Positions 24,053 through 31,998 of a DNA stretch of 64,000 nucleotides are shown in pieces. Below the pieces are notes generated by a model. That model ran no database searches. It was not told the DNA's origin and worked only from the letters and a program-made list of their open reading frames with translations. This DNA comes from an uncultured Spirochaetaceae bacterium. GTDB taxonomy: Bacteria > Spirochaetota > Spirochaetia > Sphaerochaetales > Sphaerochaetaceae. How positions within the stretch are numbered: the first letter of the stretch is position 1; each line of letters begins with the position of its first letter. A program made the translations under genes and the position numbers. The DNA is taken from assembly GCA_944390725.1 (NCBI GenBank), contig CALXQU010000006.1, forward strand, positions 1 through 64,000, read 5' to 3'.

Positions 24053-24810
24053 TGGATTTTACAGGTAAGGTCGTCTTGGTAACTGGCGGTGGCGCTGGAA
24101 TAGGAAGGGAATCCGCTATTCTCTTTGCTGAAGGCGGAGCGAAGGTAGCTGTGAATTCCGTTGGTCCTACGACTGGGCAGGAGACGGTTGATATCATCAG
24201 GAAGAATGGCGGCGAGGCCATATTCATACGCGGTGATGTGTCCAGCAATGACTTCTGCAGGGAGATGGTCAGGAAGACAGTCGAGACATTCGGACGCCTT
24301 GATATCCTGGTGAACAGTGCCGGCGTGGTGAGGCCTGGCAACGTATGCGAGGTTTCCGAGGAGACTATCGATGAGGTCCTGGGAGTGAACGTCAAAGGAG
24401 TGTTCTTCGCATCCAAGTATGCGATTGAGGAGATGCTGAAGGTCGGCGGTGGCTCGATTGTGCATGTCGCATCAGCAGCCTGCATGTATGGAGTGAAGAA
24501 CAGGTCGATATATTCCGCATCCAAAGGTGCTGTCGTGGCCCTTACGCGTGCTATGGCTGTCGACCATGCCCATCAGCATATCCGCGTGAATGCCATATGC
24601 CCAGGAGCTACCGTAAGCCCGTCGATGGAGGCAAGATTCAATGAATCGCCGGATCCGCAGGCCATGCGTGCACAGTTCATCGCGAACCATCCTATCGGAC
24701 GTCTCGCGGAACCTATTGAAATCGCACGTACTGTCGTGTTCATCGCAAGCGAGGATTCATCGTTTACGACTGGTGCGGCGATAATGGTTGATGGCGGTGT
24801 CTCGCTCTGA
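24052..24810 (+). CDS. Short-chain dehydrogenase/reductase
   Basis: 252-residue classical SDR. Cofactor motif GGGAGIGRE (residues ~12-20), NSAG at 88-91, catalytic Ser in HVASAACMYG and YSASKGA (Tyr-x3-Lys) near 153-160, and the terminal TTGAAIMVDGG. It oxidises or reduces a hydroxyl/keto group with NAD(P). Its ATG shares a base with the TAA of the kinase gene and AAAGGAGG precedes it. Substrate unknown; its place suggests a sugar or hydroxy-acid of this pathway. Confidence 0.93.
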   Translation: MDFTGKVVLVTGGGAGIGRESAILFAEGGAKVAVNSVGPTTGQETVDIIRKNGGEAIFIRGDVSSNDFCREMVRKTVETFGRLDILVNSAGVVRPGNVCEVSEETIDEVLGVNVKGVFFASKYAIEEMLKVGGGSIVHVASAACMYGVKNRSIYSASKGAVVALTRAMAVDHAHQHIRVNAICPGATVSPSMEARFNESPDPQAMRAQFIANHPIGRLAEPIEIARTVVFIASEDSSFTTGAAIMVDGGVSL

Positions 24811-24821
24811 TACGGAGGCTG

Positions 24822-25118
24822 ATGATGGATCATCCTATTCTTGGTGAGGATTCGCGCAGGAAGACAGTGACGATAATGGTCGATGGCAAGCCCTATCCTG
24901 CATATGAGGGCAGCACGATAGCTGCATCGCTGCTTGATAACGGGATACGCATCAACCGCTATACTGTCCATCGGCACGAGCCCCGCGGGATCTTCTGCGG
25001 CATCGGGCAGTGCACTGACTGCGTAATGGTAGTCGATGGTATGCCGAATGTCCGGACATGCATAACCAGGGTGCGTGATGGTATGGATATCCGTACCCAG
25101 AATAAAGAGGAGCGATAG
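24822..25118 (+). CDS. [2Fe-2S] small subunit of a flavoprotein dehydrogenase
   Basis: 98 residues, Fer2_4 type. The cluster-binding cysteines are in CGIGQCTDC followed 12 residues later by C (NVRTC). Such proteins are the gamma subunits of HcnA/OoxC/LhpF-like enzymes: cyanide synthase, opine dehydrogenases and D-hydroxyproline dehydrogenase. It lies directly before the FAD-NAD oxidoreductase subunit, as in those operons. Two adjacent ATG codons follow GGAGG; the first is used. Confidence 0.9.
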   Translation: MMDHPILGEDSRRKTVTIMVDGKPYPAYEGSTIAASLLDNGIRINRYTVHRHEPRGIFCGIGQCTDCVMVVDGMPNVRTCITRVRDGMDIRTQNKEER

Positions 25119-25121
25119 CAA

Positions 25122-26219
25122 TTGGATCGTGATGTCGTGATTGTCGGCGGTGGCCCGGCTGGGCTTGCCGCTGCCGTTGAGTGTTCCCGGCAAGGGGCGG
25201 ATGTCCTGGTCATCGACCAGAATGATCTCCCTGGGGGACAGCTTTTCAAGCAGCTTCATAAGTTCTTCGGCTCGAAAGCGCATTCCGCTGGTATACGCGG
25301 TATGGATATCGGCCGCACGCTTCTGAGGGAATGCGAGGAGAACGGGGTCGAGGTCTGGCTGAGCAGCACCGTGATAGGTATATATGATTCCAATCTGATT
25401 GCCATTGTCCGGGAGACCGCGGCAGGCAAGGATTTCATCAGGATCAGGGCCCGGAAGATCCTCCTCGCTTCAGGAGGGACGGAGAAGGCCATAAGCTTCC
25501 CTGGATGGACCCTGCCTGGCGTGATGGGGGCAGGCTGTGCCCAGACCATGATCAATGTCAATCGCGTCCTTCCCGGGAAGAGGGTCCTGATGGTAGGATC
25601 CGGCAACGTCGGCCTTATCGTCGGATATCAGCTTATGCAGGCTGGTGCGGATCTGGCAGGCATCGTGGAGATTGCGCCGAAAATAGGCGGATACGGTGTC
25701 CATGCCGCCAAGATACGCAGGGCAGGGGTCCCCTTCTATCTGTGCCATACGGTGATTGCCGCCGGAGAGCGGGATGGCGAGGTCTGCTCTGCCCTTATAG
25801 GGGAGGTCGATGCTGTGACAAGGAAGATCATACCGGGCAGCGAGAAGCTGCTTGATGTTGATACGATCTGCATTGCCGCAGGCCTCCGTCCGCTTTCCAA
25901 GCTTGCGAGGCTTATGGGGCTGAAGCATGTATTTGTACCTGCGCTAGGCGGCTGGATGCCTGAGCATGACGGGAACATGCAGTCATCGAACGAGGACGTA
26001 TTCGTTGCCGGAGATATCGCAGGAGTCGAGGAAGCGAATACCGCGATGGATGAGGGGCGGCTGGCCGGCATAGCCATGGCCCATGCCTTGGGCTATATGG
26101 ACGATGCATCGTTCAGGAAAGCCGGGGATGAGATCAGGAAGCGTCTTGAATCGCTCAGGCTTGGTCCTTTCGGCAAGGCCAGGTTCGATGCGAAGTCGCA
26201 GTTCATGGGGAGATGCTGA
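25122..26219 (+). CDS. FAD/NAD(P) oxidoreductase subunit (HcnB/OoxA/LhpE-like)
   Basis: 365 residues of the pyridine nucleotide-disulfide oxidoreductase fold. Dinucleotide motifs: VVIVGGGPAGLAAAVECSRQ at the N-terminus, VLMVGSGNVGLIVGYQLM near 160, and VFVAGDIAGVEEANTAMDEG near 290. It corresponds to the alpha subunit of the multi-subunit amine/imino-acid dehydrogenases. Many alpha subunits carry a C-terminal BFD-like [2Fe-2S] domain; here the protein ends without one, and that domain occurs in the next gene. Start is TTG, 3 nt after the previous stop, with GAGGAG upstream. Confidence 0.9.
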   Translation: MDRDVVIVGGGPAGLAAAVECSRQGADVLVIDQNDLPGGQLFKQLHKFFGSKAHSAGIRGMDIGRTLLRECEENGVEVWLSSTVIGIYDSNLIAIVRETAAGKDFIRIRARKILLASGGTEKAISFPGWTLPGVMGAGCAQTMINVNRVLPGKRVLMVGSGNVGLIVGYQLMQAGADLAGIVEIAPKIGGYGVHAAKIRRAGVPFYLCHTVIAAGERDGEVCSALIGEVDAVTRKIIPGSEKLLDVDTICIAAGLRPLSKLARLMGLKHVFVPALGGWMPEHDGNMQSSNEDVFVAGDIAGVEEANTAMDEGRLAGIAMAHALGYMDDASFRKAGDEIRKRLESLRLGPFGKARFDAKSQFMGRC

Positions 26220-26222
26220 TAT

Positions 26223-27038
26223 ATGGATGGGACTATTCTGCAGAATGGATATCCTTCATTGGATGAGCTTAGGCAGATGGGGCGCTTCCCCAGCGAGGAG
26301 CGTTTCCGCAAGGGGCCTGTCGCCGTTATCGAATGCATACAGCAGATTCCCTGCGATCCATGCGAGGGAGCCTGCCCGTTCGGCGCTATCCATGTGGGTA
26401 CGCCTATAACGAATCTTCCTGTGCTTGATGAGAACAGATGCACAGGCTGCGGTGCGTGCATATCGCATTGCTCAGGCCTGGCTATCTTCGTTGTCAACAA
26501 GGCCTATAAGCCGGGTATGGCGACGGTAAGCTTCCCGCATGAATACCTGCCTCTTCCTGAAAACGGGCAGATTGTCGACGCTGTGGACAGAGCAGGAAGC
26601 TTCGTATGCAAAGCGGAAGTCATAAGGATTTCCAATGCCCCTGCCAATGACCATACGCCGGTGATAACGATAGCCGTACCCCTTGAGGCTGCGGACGATG
26701 TCAGGGGAATGAAGCGGCTTGGGCATGAGGATTCCTATGCCGGCGAGGCGGAAAGGGGCATCAAGGCCGCAGAAGGAGATGATGTCCTTGTCTGCCGCTG
26801 CGAGGAGATATCTATCGGGGATATCAAGAAGGCGATAAGCGAAGGCGCGACGACCCTTACAGGTGTCAAGCGCCGTACCAGGGCCGGCATGGGGCTGTGC
26901 CAGGGAAGGACATGCCATCAGCTTATCGAGCGTATGCTGCAGAATGCTTCCAATGTGCCGGTTGAGCCGGATACGGTCCGGCCGCCTATGGTCCCTGTAA
27001 GCATGGATGTGCTTGGAAGGAGTGCTGATGATGAATGA
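26223..27038 (+). CDS. Ferredoxin / BFD-like iron-sulfur protein
   Basis: 271 residues with two cluster regions. N-terminal: CDPCEGACPFGAIHVG (near residue 40) and CTGCGACISHC (near 75), resembling a two-[4Fe-4S] ferredoxin with an irregular first motif. C-terminal: VCRCEEISIGDIKKAI (near 193) and CQGRTC (near 228), the BFD-like [2Fe-2S] domain usually fused to HcnB/LhpE-type alpha subunits. So the alpha subunit appears split and its iron-sulfur part joined to a ferredoxin, which would let electrons reach ferredoxin or the membrane rather than oxygen (inference). It is flanked by the alpha and beta flavoprotein genes. Confidence 0.87.
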   Translation: MDGTILQNGYPSLDELRQMGRFPSEERFRKGPVAVIECIQQIPCDPCEGACPFGAIHVGTPITNLPVLDENRCTGCGACISHCSGLAIFVVNKAYKPGMATVSFPHEYLPLPENGQIVDAVDRAGSFVCKAEVIRISNAPANDHTPVITIAVPLEAADDVRGMKRLGHEDSYAGEAERGIKAAEGDDVLVCRCEEISIGDIKKAISEGATTLTGVKRRTRAGMGLCQGRTCHQLIERMLQNASNVPVEPDTVRPPMVPVSMDVLGRSADDE

Positions 27039-28203
27039 TGTTGCTGATGTAGTGGTTATCGGCGGAGGTATGCAGGGATTGTCGACGGCATATTTCCTTC
27101 TGAAGAAGGGAAGGAATGTGACGGTCATAGAAAGAGGCGACATCGCGAATGGCACGACCAGCCGCTCCGATGGGGATATCTTCGTATGCGATTCCACCCC
27201 TGGCTATTTCACGAAGCTCCAGAAAGCGGCGCTGGACGAGATTGTCGCCCTCACCCATGAGATAGATGATTTCGACTGGATGGCGAAGGGCTGCGTGATA
27301 TTGGCAGAGAATGAGGAGCAGGTCGAGATTGCGAAGAAGCAGTATCAGGAGAAGATCGCCGATGGCATCAGATGCCGCTTCATGGATAAGCATGATGTGC
27401 ATGAAGATGAGCCGAATACGGCTCCGGACATTCCAGGAGGGCTGGAATTCCCTGATGGCGGGTCCCTGAATCCGATGCTTTTCGCATATTCGCTTACCAG
27501 GGCTATCCGCCAGATGGGTGGGAAGATCAGATGCTTTACCACAGTTACGGGAATCGATGTCTCGCCTGAAGGCGTACTGAGGGGCGTAAGGACCGACGAT
27601 GGCGATATCCTATGCTCGACGGCTGTCATAGCATGCGGCGTATGGTCACGGGAAATCGGGATGATGGCAGGGCTGGATATCCCGATTACTCCGATGAAGG
27701 GAGATTTGCTTGTCCTTGAGCCTAATGTGTATATCACCAGGAGGAAGACGATGGATATCGGATATAGCCTTCTGCGCCATAAGAAGGCCGGCGGCGCGGA
27801 TGAGAAGACCTTCGAGGAAGCCCACGGCATAGGTTTCCTCATAGAGCCTACGAACGAGAAGAATGCGCTGATAGGATTCAGCAAGTATCCTGCGGATTCG
27901 ACAGTCAGCAGCCTCGGTGTCATGCAGGCAATGGCAAGGAGGGCTATACGGTTCTTCCCGATAATCAAGGATATGAATGTCATCAGGGCCTATGCTGGAG
28001 TGCGCCCTTGGACTCCGGACCATGAGGCAATCGTATCGGCAACCGATGTCCAGGGGCTCTATGTCAATGCAGGACATGCTGGCGATGGCATAAAGCTGGG
28101 CCCGATATCGGGGAAGATGATGAGCCAGCTCATATGCGGGGAACAGACAGATTTTGACTTGGCGCCACTGCGTCTCGATCGTTTTAAGGAGGTACGGGTA
28201 TGA
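27028..28203 (+). CDS. DAO-family FAD dehydrogenase (HcnC/OoxB/LhpB-like beta subunit)
   Basis: 391-residue glycine/D-amino-acid oxidase-like flavoprotein. FAD motif DVVVIGGGMQGLSTAYFLL at the N-terminus, then VIERGDIANGTTSRSDG, and the C-terminal GLYVNAGHAGDGIKLGPISG. Beta subunits of D-hydroxyproline dehydrogenase, opine dehydrogenases and cyanide synthase belong here. Two tandem ATGs after GGAAGGAG are possible starts (27028 and 27031). The start lies inside the iron-sulfur gene and the stop overlaps the next start (ATGA), so the subunits are coupled. Likely substrate: a secondary amine or D-imino acid made by the racemase-family epimerase of this operon (inference). Confidence 0.9.
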   Translation: MMNDVADVVVIGGGMQGLSTAYFLLKKGRNVTVIERGDIANGTTSRSDGDIFVCDSTPGYFTKLQKAALDEIVALTHEIDDFDWMAKGCVILAENEEQVEIAKKQYQEKIADGIRCRFMDKHDVHEDEPNTAPDIPGGLEFPDGGSLNPMLFAYSLTRAIRQMGGKIRCFTTVTGIDVSPEGVLRGVRTDDGDILCSTAVIACGVWSREIGMMAGLDIPITPMKGDLLVLEPNVYITRRKTMDIGYSLLRHKKAGGADEKTFEEAHGIGFLIEPTNEKNALIGFSKYPADSTVSSLGVMQAMARRAIRFFPIIKDMNVIRAYAGVRPWTPDHEAIVSATDVQGLYVNAGHAGDGIKLGPISGKMMSQLICGEQTDFDLAPLRLDRFKEVRV

Positions 28204-28997
28204 AGAAGCGACAGATTGCACTGAACACGGAATCCGTATTGGATTATCTCAACAGCGATAGCCGTATACGCATTGCGTTGAAGGCGGCGAAGGATGCCGG
28301 ATACGAGGCAGTTGAGCTCTGGCACGTGATGACACCTGAGAATAATGCTTCATGGAAGCCTTTCCTTGATGAAGCAGGGCTTGCATGCGCGGCTCTTCAT
28401 GAGCTTTATGAGGAAGTCATCGAGGATCCGGAGAGGATAATCGCCAAAGCGAAGTCGCTGGATTGCGATATACTCGCTATCGGACGTTCTCGCGATACCG
28501 TATGGGAAGACGAGGAAAGCGTGAAGAAGTTCGCTGCTGGCATGAACGAGCTGGGCAGGAGATGCTGCGGAGATGGAATCCGGCTGCTGTACCATAACCA
28601 CAATACGGAGTTCGTGCATACGGCAGGCAAGGTCGCGCTGGATATTTTCTTCGAAGAGACCGCACCCGATCTCGTCGGAAGCGAGCTAGACGCCTATTGG
28701 GTACAGCTCAGCGGCGCGAATCCTGTGTCATGGATCCAGAAGCTGGGCAGCAGGCTGAAGGTCGTGCATCTGAAGGATGTCGCCATAGTAGGAGGAGACA
28801 GGGAGCATTTCATCAAGCGGCCTGTATGCACTACGCTGGGACTTGGCAATCTTGATATAGCATCAATCGTCAAGACAGCTGATGCTGTCGGATGCGAATG
28901 GTATATTGTTGAGACATGTACTGACTGGATTGATAATGACTCAATCAGATGTGCCAGGGAAAGCTATGATTATCTTGCGGATTCATTCTGCGGGTAA
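28200..28997 (+). CDS. TIM-barrel sugar isomerase/epimerase
   Basis: 265 residues of the xylose-isomerase-like (AP_endonuc_2) family. Metal-ligand-type segments are YEAVELWHV (near 40), LLYHNHNTEF (near 130), VGSELDAYWVQ (near 158) and VVHLKD (near 183), with ETCTDW late. These enzymes interconvert ketose epimers or aldose/ketose pairs; FrlC, a fructoselysine 3-epimerase, is one example. Its presence among amino-acid oxidase genes supports a substrate containing both sugar and amino acid parts, but an inosose or hydroxy-acid isomerase is equally possible. Start overlaps the previous stop by 4 nt. Confidence 0.86.
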   Translation: MKKRQIALNTESVLDYLNSDSRIRIALKAAKDAGYEAVELWHVMTPENNASWKPFLDEAGLACAALHELYEEVIEDPERIIAKAKSLDCDILAIGRSRDTVWEDEESVKKFAAGMNELGRRCCGDGIRLLYHNHNTEFVHTAGKVALDIFFEETAPDLVGSELDAYWVQLSGANPVSWIQKLGSRLKVVHLKDVAIVGGDREHFIKRPVCTTLGLGNLDIASIVKTADAVGCEWYIVETCTDWIDNDSIRCARESYDYLADSFCG

Positions 28998-29018
28998 TGA
29001 TCATTCAGAGGAGATGCT

Positions 29019-30026
29019 ATGCGATTCAAGAGGATTTTCCTGACCATAGATACGCATACTGTCGGACAGGGTACCCGCCATGTCGTCGGCGGTATCCCTG
29101 TCATTCCGGGTAATACCATGTCAGAGAAGATGCTGTACATGAAGACGAAGCAGGATTGGATAAGGACATTGATTTCCGGAGAGCCAAGAGGCAGCAAGAT
29201 CTCAGCCTGTACGATCCTTACCGCGCCATGTACGCCGGGAACCGACATCGGTGTCCTGTACTTCGAGCCGCTGGGATGGCTGCCGATGTGCGGCCATGAC
29301 ACGATTGGGGTAGGGACGCTCCTCGTGGAGACCGGCATGGTGGAGGTGCATGAACCTGTCACATATATCAATCTGGATACCCCTGCCGGCGTCATCAAGC
29401 TGAAGGTGATGGTTGAGGATGGCAAGGCGAAGAGCGTTTCATTCAGGAACGCTCCAGCCTTCGTAATCGCGCACAAGAAGACGGTCAGGACGAAGGAATA
29501 CGGTGATATCATCGTTGACGTTGCATATGGCGGCAATTTCTATGCGATTATCCCCGCCAGCTATACCGGGCTTGATATCTGCCCGGAGAACTATGACAGG
29601 CTTATCGCCGCAGCGGATACTATCAAGCCATATGTCAATGAGCAGATAAGCGTGAGGCATCCGGAGAAGCCCTTCATAGACAAAGTGACGCACATTGAGT
29701 TCGTCGGTCCGCCGAAGACTCCGGGAGGATATTCCCAGAATTGCGTCGTGTGCACTCCTGGCGGGATAGACCGTTCGCCTTGCGGCACCGGCACATCCGC
29801 ACGCTGTGCCCTCCTTTATCGCGATGGTGAAATAGGGCTGAATCAGCCATTCATCCATGAGAGCATAATAGGAAGCGTGTTCAGCTGCCAGGCTGTAGAG
29901 GAAACTACGGTGGGGGGAATACCTGCCATAGTTCCGGAAGTGACCGGCGCAGGGTATCTGATGGGCATGAGCACCTATATGCTTGATCCGGATGATCCTT
30001 TCCAGCAGGGTTTCATCTTGGGATGA
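29019..30026 (+). CDS. Proline racemase-family epimerase (hydroxyproline 2-epimerase-like)
   Basis: 335 residues. Both catalytic cysteines are present: Cys91 in MCGHDTIG and Cys255 in DRSPCGTGTS. Enzymes with two Cys are racemases or epimerases; trans-3-hydroxyproline dehydratases have Thr at the second site, so dehydration is unlikely. The best-known match for context is LhpA, which converts trans-4-hydroxy-L-proline to cis-4-hydroxy-D-proline, the substrate of LhpBEF-type dehydrogenase encoded just upstream. Last gene of the operon. GAGGAG precedes the ATG. Confidence 0.9.
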   Translation: MRFKRIFLTIDTHTVGQGTRHVVGGIPVIPGNTMSEKMLYMKTKQDWIRTLISGEPRGSKISACTILTAPCTPGTDIGVLYFEPLGWLPMCGHDTIGVGTLLVETGMVEVHEPVTYINLDTPAGVIKLKVMVEDGKAKSVSFRNAPAFVIAHKKTVRTKEYGDIIVDVAYGGNFYAIIPASYTGLDICPENYDRLIAAADTIKPYVNEQISVRHPEKPFIDKVTHIEFVGPPKTPGGYSQNCVVCTPGGIDRSPCGTGTSARCALLYRDGEIGLNQPFIHESIIGSVFSCQAVEETTVGGIPAIVPEVTGAGYLMGMSTYMLDPDDPFQQGFILG

Positions 30027-30054
30027 TGTCCTTGAAAGGATGAAACATCCATTA

Positions 30055-30069
30055 ACCTGTAATACAGGT
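30055..30069. repeat. Perfect palindrome ACCTGTA-A-TACAGGT
   Basis: Seven-base arms around one base, directly overlapping where the -35 of the eda promoter should be (-10 TATAAT at 30092-30097). Good candidate operator for a repressor of the KDPG aldolase/KDG kinase operon; the regulator is not in the window. Confidence 0.6.
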
Positions 30070-30091
30070 ATGATGCCTTCGTTTTCTGTTA

Positions 30092-30097
30092 TATAAT
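30092..30097 (+). promoter_or_regulatory. -10 box (TATAAT) of the eda-kdgK operon
   Basis: Consensus TATAAT 46 nt before the eda start; the -35 region is poor and overlaps the 30055-30069 palindrome. A short hairpin (GCTGGCTGC/GCGGCCAGC, 30106-30130) follows in the leader, just before the AGGAGGG ribosome site. Confidence 0.6.
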
Positions 30098-30143
30098 GCT
30101 AAGAAGCTGGCTGCGGTATATGCGGCCAGCAGGAGGGCATTAT

Positions 30144-30806
30144 ATGGCTATCAGCGGCGAGCTCAGGGAAGAGCTTGGAAGAAGAGGGATCATAGCGGTC
30201 CTCGAGATCGAGGACGAGAAGGATGCTGTGCCTGCAGCGAAGGCGCTTGTCAGCGGTGGCGTCACCGCAATAGAGCTTGCGTTGAGGACTCCGGCAGCGA
30301 TGCCGTCCATCGCGCTCATCGCGAAGGAGGTGCCTGAGATGATGATCGGCATCGGTACGATTATCCGCACGGAGCAGGTAGCGGCCGTTAAGGAGGCAGG
30401 CGCCCATTTCGGGGTGGCTCCCGGATTCAATCCGCGGATCGTCGCGGAAGCGGACAGGCTTGGCTTCCCGTTCGCCCCTGGCATCTCGACTGCAAGCGAG
30501 CTCGAGGGAGCTGTGGAGATGGGCAATTCCGTCCTGAAGCTGTTCCCCGCCGAACCGCTTGGAGGGCTGAAGTACCTTAAGTCCATGGCATGCCCCTATG
30601 CCTATCTTGGCCTCGGGTTCATCCCGCTTGGCGGCATAACGCCTGAGAACCTCGCGGAGTGGGCATCCTTTGACAGTATCTGCGCAATCGGCGGCACCTG
30701 GATTGCCAAGAAGCCCCTTATCAAGGCGCATGACTGGACAGCTATCGAGAGGAATGCCGCAGAGGCGGTGAAGACGTGGAAGGCTGCCAGAGGGGAGGAT
30801 CGCTGA
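30144..30806 (+). CDS. eda: KDPG/KHG aldolase
   Basis: 220 residues of the 2-keto-3-deoxy-6-phosphogluconate aldolase family. Schiff-base lysine is Lys132 in KLFPAE, catalytic glutamate Glu44 in AIELALRT, and VAPGFNP follows. It splits KDPG to pyruvate and glyceraldehyde-3-phosphate. The start is the ATG at 30144 after AGGAGGG; an upstream in-frame start is rejected because it lies within the promoter. One base separates it from the kdgK start region, forming a complete KDG-using pair for uronate or sugar-acid breakdown. Confidence 0.93.
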   Translation: MAISGELREELGRRGIIAVLEIEDEKDAVPAAKALVSGGVTAIELALRTPAAMPSIALIAKEVPEMMIGIGTIIRTEQVAAVKEAGAHFGVAPGFNPRIVAEADRLGFPFAPGISTASELEGAVEMGNSVLKLFPAEPLGGLKYLKSMACPYAYLGLGFIPLGGITPENLAEWASFDSICAIGGTWIAKKPLIKAHDWTAIERNAAEAVKTWKAARGEDR

Positions 30807-30807
30807 G

Positions 30808-31830
30808 ATGGGTAGGATAGTCTGCTTTGGCGAGATAATGCTCCGCCTCAACCCGGAAGGGTATCTCAGGATACCGCAGGCCGACTGCTTCATGGCATCA
30901 TATGCAGGCGGCGAGGCCAACGTCTCCGTATCGCTTGCCAACTATGGCGAGGATGCCGCCTTCGTCACCTATGTGCCGGACAACCCGCTTGGGCAGAGCG
31001 CGATAAATTCGCTCCGCAGGTACGGCGTCGATACGAGATGGATGATGAAGGGCGGCGAAAGGCTTGGCGTCTACTTTATCGAGAAGGGAGCATCTCAGAG
31101 GGCATCCAAGGTCGTCTATGACCGCAAGTACTCATCGGTAGCGATGTCCGGGCCCGGTGACTATGACTGGGACAGGATATTCGAGGGCGCGGACTGGTTC
31201 CACTGGACCGGCATCACGCCGGCTCTCAGCGACAGCCTTGCCGATGCGACGCTCGCTGCCCTTAAGAAGGCTAAGGAGAAGGGCATCACCGTAAGCTGCG
31301 ACCTCAACTACCGCAAGAATCTCTGGTCAAGGGAGAAGGCAAAGGAGGTCATGTCGAGGCTTGTCCCATATGTGGATGTGCTGATTGCGAATGAGGAGGA
31401 TGCAGCCGATGTCTTCGGCATCTCCGCGGAAGGCACGGATATCGAATCGGGGAAGCTTTCCAGCGAGGGCTATGCCAGCGTTGCCAGGCAGCTTGTGGAG
31501 GCTTTTGGCTGCAGGTATGTGGCAATCACGCTCCGCGGCTCGATTTCCGCCAACGACAACAACTGGTCGGCGATGATCTACGATGGCAAGGATAGCCATG
31601 TGGCGAGGAACTACCTGATCCATATCGTGGACAGGGTAGGCGGAGGCGATAGCTTCGGCGGCGGCCTCATCTATGCCCTCCACAATGGCTATAATGCCGC
31701 GGATGCGGTGGAGTTCGCCACGGCGGCATCCTGCCTAAAGCAGACGATTGAGTATGATTTCAACATGGTGTCGGTCAAGGAAGTCGAAGCGCTGGTCCAT
31801 GGCAGCGGATCCGGGCGCGTGCAGAGATAA
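30808..31830 (+). CDS. kdgK: 2-keto-3-deoxygluconate kinase (PfkB family)
   Basis: 340 residues. N-terminal GRIVCFGEIMLRLNPEG and AGGEANVSVSLANYGEDAAF are typical KDG kinase segments; the catalytic motif is DRVGGGDSFGGG (GGGD in place of GAGD, as is usual in this subgroup). It phosphorylates KDG to KDPG, which the preceding aldolase cleaves. Translation is probably coupled to eda (1-nt gap, GGAGG within the eda end). A strong hairpin follows the stop. Confidence 0.92.
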   Translation: MGRIVCFGEIMLRLNPEGYLRIPQADCFMASYAGGEANVSVSLANYGEDAAFVTYVPDNPLGQSAINSLRRYGVDTRWMMKGGERLGVYFIEKGASQRASKVVYDRKYSSVAMSGPGDYDWDRIFEGADWFHWTGITPALSDSLADATLAALKKAKEKGITVSCDLNYRKNLWSREKAKEVMSRLVPYVDVLIANEEDAADVFGISAEGTDIESGKLSSEGYASVARQLVEAFGCRYVAITLRGSISANDNNWSAMIYDGKDSHVARNYLIHIVDRVGGGDSFGGGLIYALHNGYNAADAVEFATAASCLKQTIEYDFNMVSVKEVEALVHGSGSGRVQR

Positions 31831-31841
31831 GGGCTGCATAT

Positions 31842-31869
31842 GGATGCCGGTGCCATGGCGTCGGCATCC
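31842..31869 (+). terminator. Strong hairpin after kdgK
   Basis: GGATGCCGGTGCC pairs almost fully with GGCGTCGGCATCC, giving a stem of about 12 pairs. The following TGCCTCTATCC is only moderately T-rich, so termination is likely but not certain. Confidence 0.6.
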
Positions 31870-31998
31870 TGCCTCTATCCCATCTCCGTATAGCCTGCCT
31901 GTTCGCATGATATACATGAAAGCGACGAGGCATCCATATAATTCCTTTACGGTATTGACACTGAAGGGCCGTATCCTCCTTGGATAGGAGGAAATAGA

